From Spirosoma sp. KCTC 42546 (lineage in GTDB: Bacteria > Bacteroidota > Bacteroidia > Cytophagales > Spirosomataceae), in the NCBI RefSeq assembly GCF_006965485.1, contig NZ_CP041360.1, positions 2,976,001-3,040,000 of the forward strand: 64,000 bases of DNA, read 5' to 3'. The position numbers and the translations under genes were made by a program. Below, piece by piece: positions 61,538 to 64,000 of the stretch. Positions within the stretch are counted from its first letter, which is position 1. Every line of letters begins with the position of its first letter. The notes under the pieces were generated by a model. That model was not told the origin of the DNA. It saw nothing but the letters and a program-made list of their open reading frames with translations, and did no database searches.

Positions 61538-62794
61538 ATGAAACGACGCACATTTGCCCGGTTAGCTGCCGCGCTGCCAGTTAGTGTAGGCATTAACCCG
61601 ATTGCGAGTTTGGGGTCTGCTTCAGGTGTTTCGGAAGATACCAAAGCCCCTATCGATGACCGCGCTTACTGGCTCCAAACAGTATTGAAAATTGCTGACC
61701 CGGTTTTATCGGCTCTAGCACAGAATCGACTGAAAGCGACTATGCCCGTAGAAGCGGCACCTGGTCAGCAGGCAAGCCGAATAGACGTTTCACATCTCGA
61801 AGCCTTGGGACGTACCTTAGCTGGCCTGGCTCCCTGGCTTGAGTTAGGGGCAGATGATTCGCCAGAAGGTCGTTCACGGCAAACATATCTGGCGCTGGCC
61901 AAAAAGGCCATTGCGAATGGTACGAATCCGCAGTCAGTCGATTTTCTGAATTTTACGAAAGGGGGGCAACCATTGGTCGATTCTGCATTTCTGGCGCATG
62001 GCTTAGTTCGCTCGCCCAAACTTTGGCATTCGTTAAGTGCAGAGGAACAGGCTAATGTAGTGAAAGCCTTACAGGCGAGTCGGGTTATTAAGCCGGGTTA
62101 TAGCAATTGGCTGTTGTTTACGGCGATGGTCGAAGCTGCCTTGCTGAAATATACGGGTTCTGGCGATGAAGTCCGGATGGATTATGCCATTCGGCAACAC
62201 CAGGCCTGGTATAAAGGCGATGGTGCCTATGGCGATGGCCCTGATTTTCATTGGGACTATTACAATAGCTATGTCATTCAGCCCATGTTGCTGGATGTGG
62301 TTAAAACGCTGGTTGACGCTGGAAAAGCGGAGAAAAGTTTGTACGAATCCTTGCTAACTCGCGCCCAACGTTATGCGATGATTCAGGAGCGATTGATTAA
62401 TCCCGATGGTTCGTTTGCTGCTTTCGGACGCTCCTTAGCTTACCGATGTGGAGCGTTTCAATTATTGTCACAGATTGCTTTGCAGGGAAACCTACCGCCA
62501 GAGCTGTTGCCCGGCCAAGTCCGCTCGGCACTAACTGCCGTGATGCATCGAACGATGGACGCACCGGGTACGTTCGATATAAAAGGCTGGCTGCAAATCG
62601 GGTTGTGCGGTCATCAGCCTTCTATTGGCGAAGCCTATATTTCGACGGGAAGTTTATACCTGTGTTCAGTGGCGTTTTTGCCGTTGGGCTTAGCTGTGTC
62701 AGATCCCTTCTGGTCGGCACCTGCTACAGACTGGACATCGAAAAAAATCTGGTCAGGACAGGACGTGAACGTTGACCATGCGATAAAGGGGTAA
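61538..62794 (+). CDS. Exported DUF2264 family protein, Tat-type signal
   Basis: This 418-aa protein starts KRRTFARLAAALPVSVG, a Tat-type signal. The DUF2264 alpha/alpha-barrel-like core contains RTLAGLAPWLELG, YSNWLLFTAMVEAALLKYTG, YGDGPDFHWDYYNSYVIQPML and GRSLAYRCGAFQLL. Such proteins are thought to act on glycans. It follows the exported Gfo/Idh gene and could act on the same sugar. Confidence 0.9.
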   Translation: MKRRTFARLAAALPVSVGINPIASLGSASGVSEDTKAPIDDRAYWLQTVLKIADPVLSALAQNRLKATMPVEAAPGQQASRIDVSHLEALGRTLAGLAPWLELGADDSPEGRSRQTYLALAKKAIANGTNPQSVDFLNFTKGGQPLVDSAFLAHGLVRSPKLWHSLSAEEQANVVKALQASRVIKPGYSNWLLFTAMVEAALLKYTGSGDEVRMDYAIRQHQAWYKGDGAYGDGPDFHWDYYNSYVIQPMLLDVVKTLVDAGKAEKSLYESLLTRAQRYAMIQERLINPDGSFAAFGRSLAYRCGAFQLLSQIALQGNLPPELLPGQVRSALTAVMHRTMDAPGTFDIKGWLQIGLCGHQPSIGEAYISTGSLYLCSVAFLPLGLAVSDPFWSAPATDWTSKKIWSGQDVNVDHAIKG

Positions 62795-62795
62795 G

Positions 62796-63296
62796 TTATT
62801 TACGGGAGCGGAGATAAGCATTGAGTTTGACGAAGGATGAGAGCACGTCTCCGCCATAAGGGTGATCGTTTCGCATGATTAACGCGATAAGGAACAGCTT
62901 GTTAATGGCCGGATAGTCAATGCTGTCTTCTAGTTTGAGATACCGCCGATTGTTATTCTCCCGAAACCAGTCGTTAAAGCGTTTGAAACGGGCATGATGT
63001 CTGCCATCGGCAGTGTCGCAGGTGAAGAATACAATGCGTAGTGGGTCTTTCTCAATGAAATTTTGAATAATACCTGTTAATGTAGCGCCAATTCGGGGAT
63101 CGGTTGAATAGGCGGGTGGTGCTTTTTGCAGGGTTAGGAAAACTTCATAGGTACGATCGGCGAGCACAAATTCGCTGTCCTCAAAGAAAGGTTGCTCTTC
63201 GAACGTAACGGAATAAATTCGTTTATCATCTGTAGTGAATACATACGCTCCGTTAATAAAATAAGGCCTGTATCCTTCAATAGGCGGGTTTTGCAT
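62796..63296 (-). CDS. DUF6169-like protein
   Basis: This 166-aa soluble protein has the pattern YRPYFINGAYVFTTDDKRIYSVTFEEQPFF and later LRIVFFTCDTADGRHHARFKRFNDWF, which I take as DUF6169. The function is unknown. The start codon overlaps the end of a 52-aa ORF by 20 bases on the same strand, so the two are likely translated together. Confidence 0.75.
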   Translation of the reverse strand: MQNPPIEGYRPYFINGAYVFTTDDKRIYSVTFEEQPFFEDSEFVLADRTYEVFLTLQKAPPAYSTDPRIGATLTGIIQNFIEKDPLRIVFFTCDTADGRHHARFKRFNDWFRENNNRRYLKLEDSIDYPAINKLFLIALIMRNDHPYGGDVLSSFVKLNAYLRSRK

Positions 63297-63435
63297 CTTT
63301 CAATAATTCCTGAATTCGCCCCGAGTCGCAGTCTTTTTGAAACTGTTCCTGTAGCTCTCTCTTCCGTTCCTGACTTCTAATTAGCCAGGCGAGCGCCTTT
63401 TCGGGTGTTATTTTTTCTTTTTGCTGTGTTTCCAT
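63277..63435 (-). CDS. Possible 52-aa charged helical protein
   Basis: A short ORF starts METQQKEKITPEKALAWLIR, continues in a charged helix and ends KDAKPAY. It is predicted to be almost all helix with strong charge. Its stop overlaps the DUF6169-like start (20-base overlap), a layout seen in gene pairs such as toxin-antitoxin modules. No family was recognised. Confidence 0.6.
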   Translation of the reverse strand: METQQKEKITPEKALAWLIRSQERKRELQEQFQKDCDSGRIQELLKDAKPAY

Positions 63436-63505
63436 GACGAGGACGGTTTTTTTCAAAAGTACTTATTTGTTAGTAACAAATGAAACAGCCAGGCGGGTTC
63501 AATGC

Positions 63506-63537
63506 AAAAAGCCGGGAACTAAGGCTCCCGGCTTTTT
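63506..63537 (-). terminator. metG terminator
   Basis: AAAAAGCCGGGA (63506-63517) pairs with TCCCGGCTTTTT (63526-63537) around an 8-base loop. On the minus strand it ends in a T run. It lies 22 bases after the metG stop codon. Confidence 0.9.
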
Positions 63538-63558
63538 AGCTTACTGTTTTTGAATGGC

Positions 63559-64000
63559 TTAGCTCACCGTTCCGCCATTCCAGACTCCGTCGCTAGGCGC
63601 GATGAGAGCGAGTTTTCCATCGCGGTCTTCGGCCATCAGGATCATCCCCTGCGACTCAAAGCCCATCATTTTTCGGGGTGCCAGATTGGCCAGGAATGTT
63701 ACCTGCTTACCAATGATTTCTTCGGGAGCGAAGTGCTTGGCAATGCCGCTTAGAATTTGACGGCCGCCCAATCCATCATCAACTTTTAGTTTGAGTAACT
63801 TATCGCTTTTAGGAACGCGTTCGGCTTCGGTGATAGTGCCGATACGGATATCTAATTTGGCAAAGTCGTCGTACGTAATCTCAGGCCGTAGTTCGGGTAC
63901 TGTTTTAGTTTCTAGTTCATTCATTCGTTTCGCATTCAGCAATTTCTGAATCTGTGTATTTATTTCGTCGTCTTCTATTTTCGCGAACAGTAATTCGCCT
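63559..64000 (-). CDS. metG: Methionyl-tRNA synthetase, C-terminal end (partial)
   Basis: This is the last part of MetG, including the C-terminal tRNA-binding (EMAP/Trbp111-like) domain. The open frame runs to the right end of the window. The link reads GELLFAKIEDDEINTQIQKL, and the domain has DFAKLDIRIGTITEAERVPKSDKLLKLKVDDG, GRQILSGIAKHF and GMILMAEDRDGKLALI. The catalytic part lies outside the window. Confidence 0.95.
   Translation of the reverse strand, partial: GELLFAKIEDDEINTQIQKLLNAKRMNELETKTVPELRPEITYDDFAKLDIRIGTITEAERVPKSDKLLKLKVDDGLGGRQILSGIAKHFAPEEIIGKQVTFLANLAPRKMMGFESQGMILMAEDRDGKLALIAPSDGVWNGGTVS

Overview
The window reads as a chromosomal segment of a Bacteroidota bacterium, most likely of the order Cytophagales and resembling Spirosoma. 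Support comes from the SusC/SusD pairs, lineage-typical families (DUF3822, DUF4126, YHYH and YwqK lipoproteins, a Bacteroidota-type Ccm system), repeated -7 boxes of the Bacteroidota form TAnnTTTG, and many hairpin repeats at gene ends. No rRNA, tRNA, CRISPR array, prophage or insertion sequence was seen. The genus is inferred from overall character, not from a marker-gene comparison.

Positions 1-21325 are accessory and built for complex glycans. They start with a SusD tail, two formylglycine sulfatases and a lipoprotein sulfatase-maturing enzyme with both active-site cysteines. An ABC-F ATPase, a flavin disulfide-type oxidoreductase and a DeoR regulator follow. Next comes a SusC/SusD pair with a GH20 hexosaminidase and a GH29 fucosidase, which suggests a sulfated, fucosylated, HexNAc-containing glycan. 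The region ends with three exported enzymes in a row: a RidA protein, a SelA/DgaE-like PLP enzyme and a COG3964-type amidohydrolase. I propose these as a periplasmic deacylation, ammonia-elimination and enamine-hydrolysis route; this is the most novel candidate system here.

Positions 21306-33640 hold a minus-strand set (pyrE, OsmC, a CDGSH/Fer4 protein and an orphan class II synthetase-like protein), a diheme cytochrome c with a cupin, and a cytochrome c maturation operon ccmB-C-D-E-[antitoxin-toxin]-F. The toxin-antitoxin pair is fitted between ccmE and ccmF with 4-base overlaps and a 3-base gap. CcmE carries CxxxY in place of HxxxY. A TSUP permease is divergent from ccmB.

Positions 33651-40745 hold a minus-strand group of a predicted EF-hand membrane protein, an ABC exporter and a Ser/Thr kinase, then feoA-feoB and a small membrane ORF. 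Positions 40961-54461 are mostly housekeeping: Nnr, ribosomal protein L19, DapF, bestrophin, rhodanese, HtpG, a RecD-like helicase, a CBS protein, a Nudix hydrolase, DUF3822, CoaD, UPF0303, SCO and a YwqK-like protein. Positions 54433-64000 hold a YHYH lipoprotein, a second Nudix protein, a second CNNM/CBS protein, an MsbA-like exporter, two Tat-type exported proteins (Gfo/Idh and DUF2264), a DUF6169-like protein with an overlapping 52-residue ORF, and the C-terminal end of MetG.
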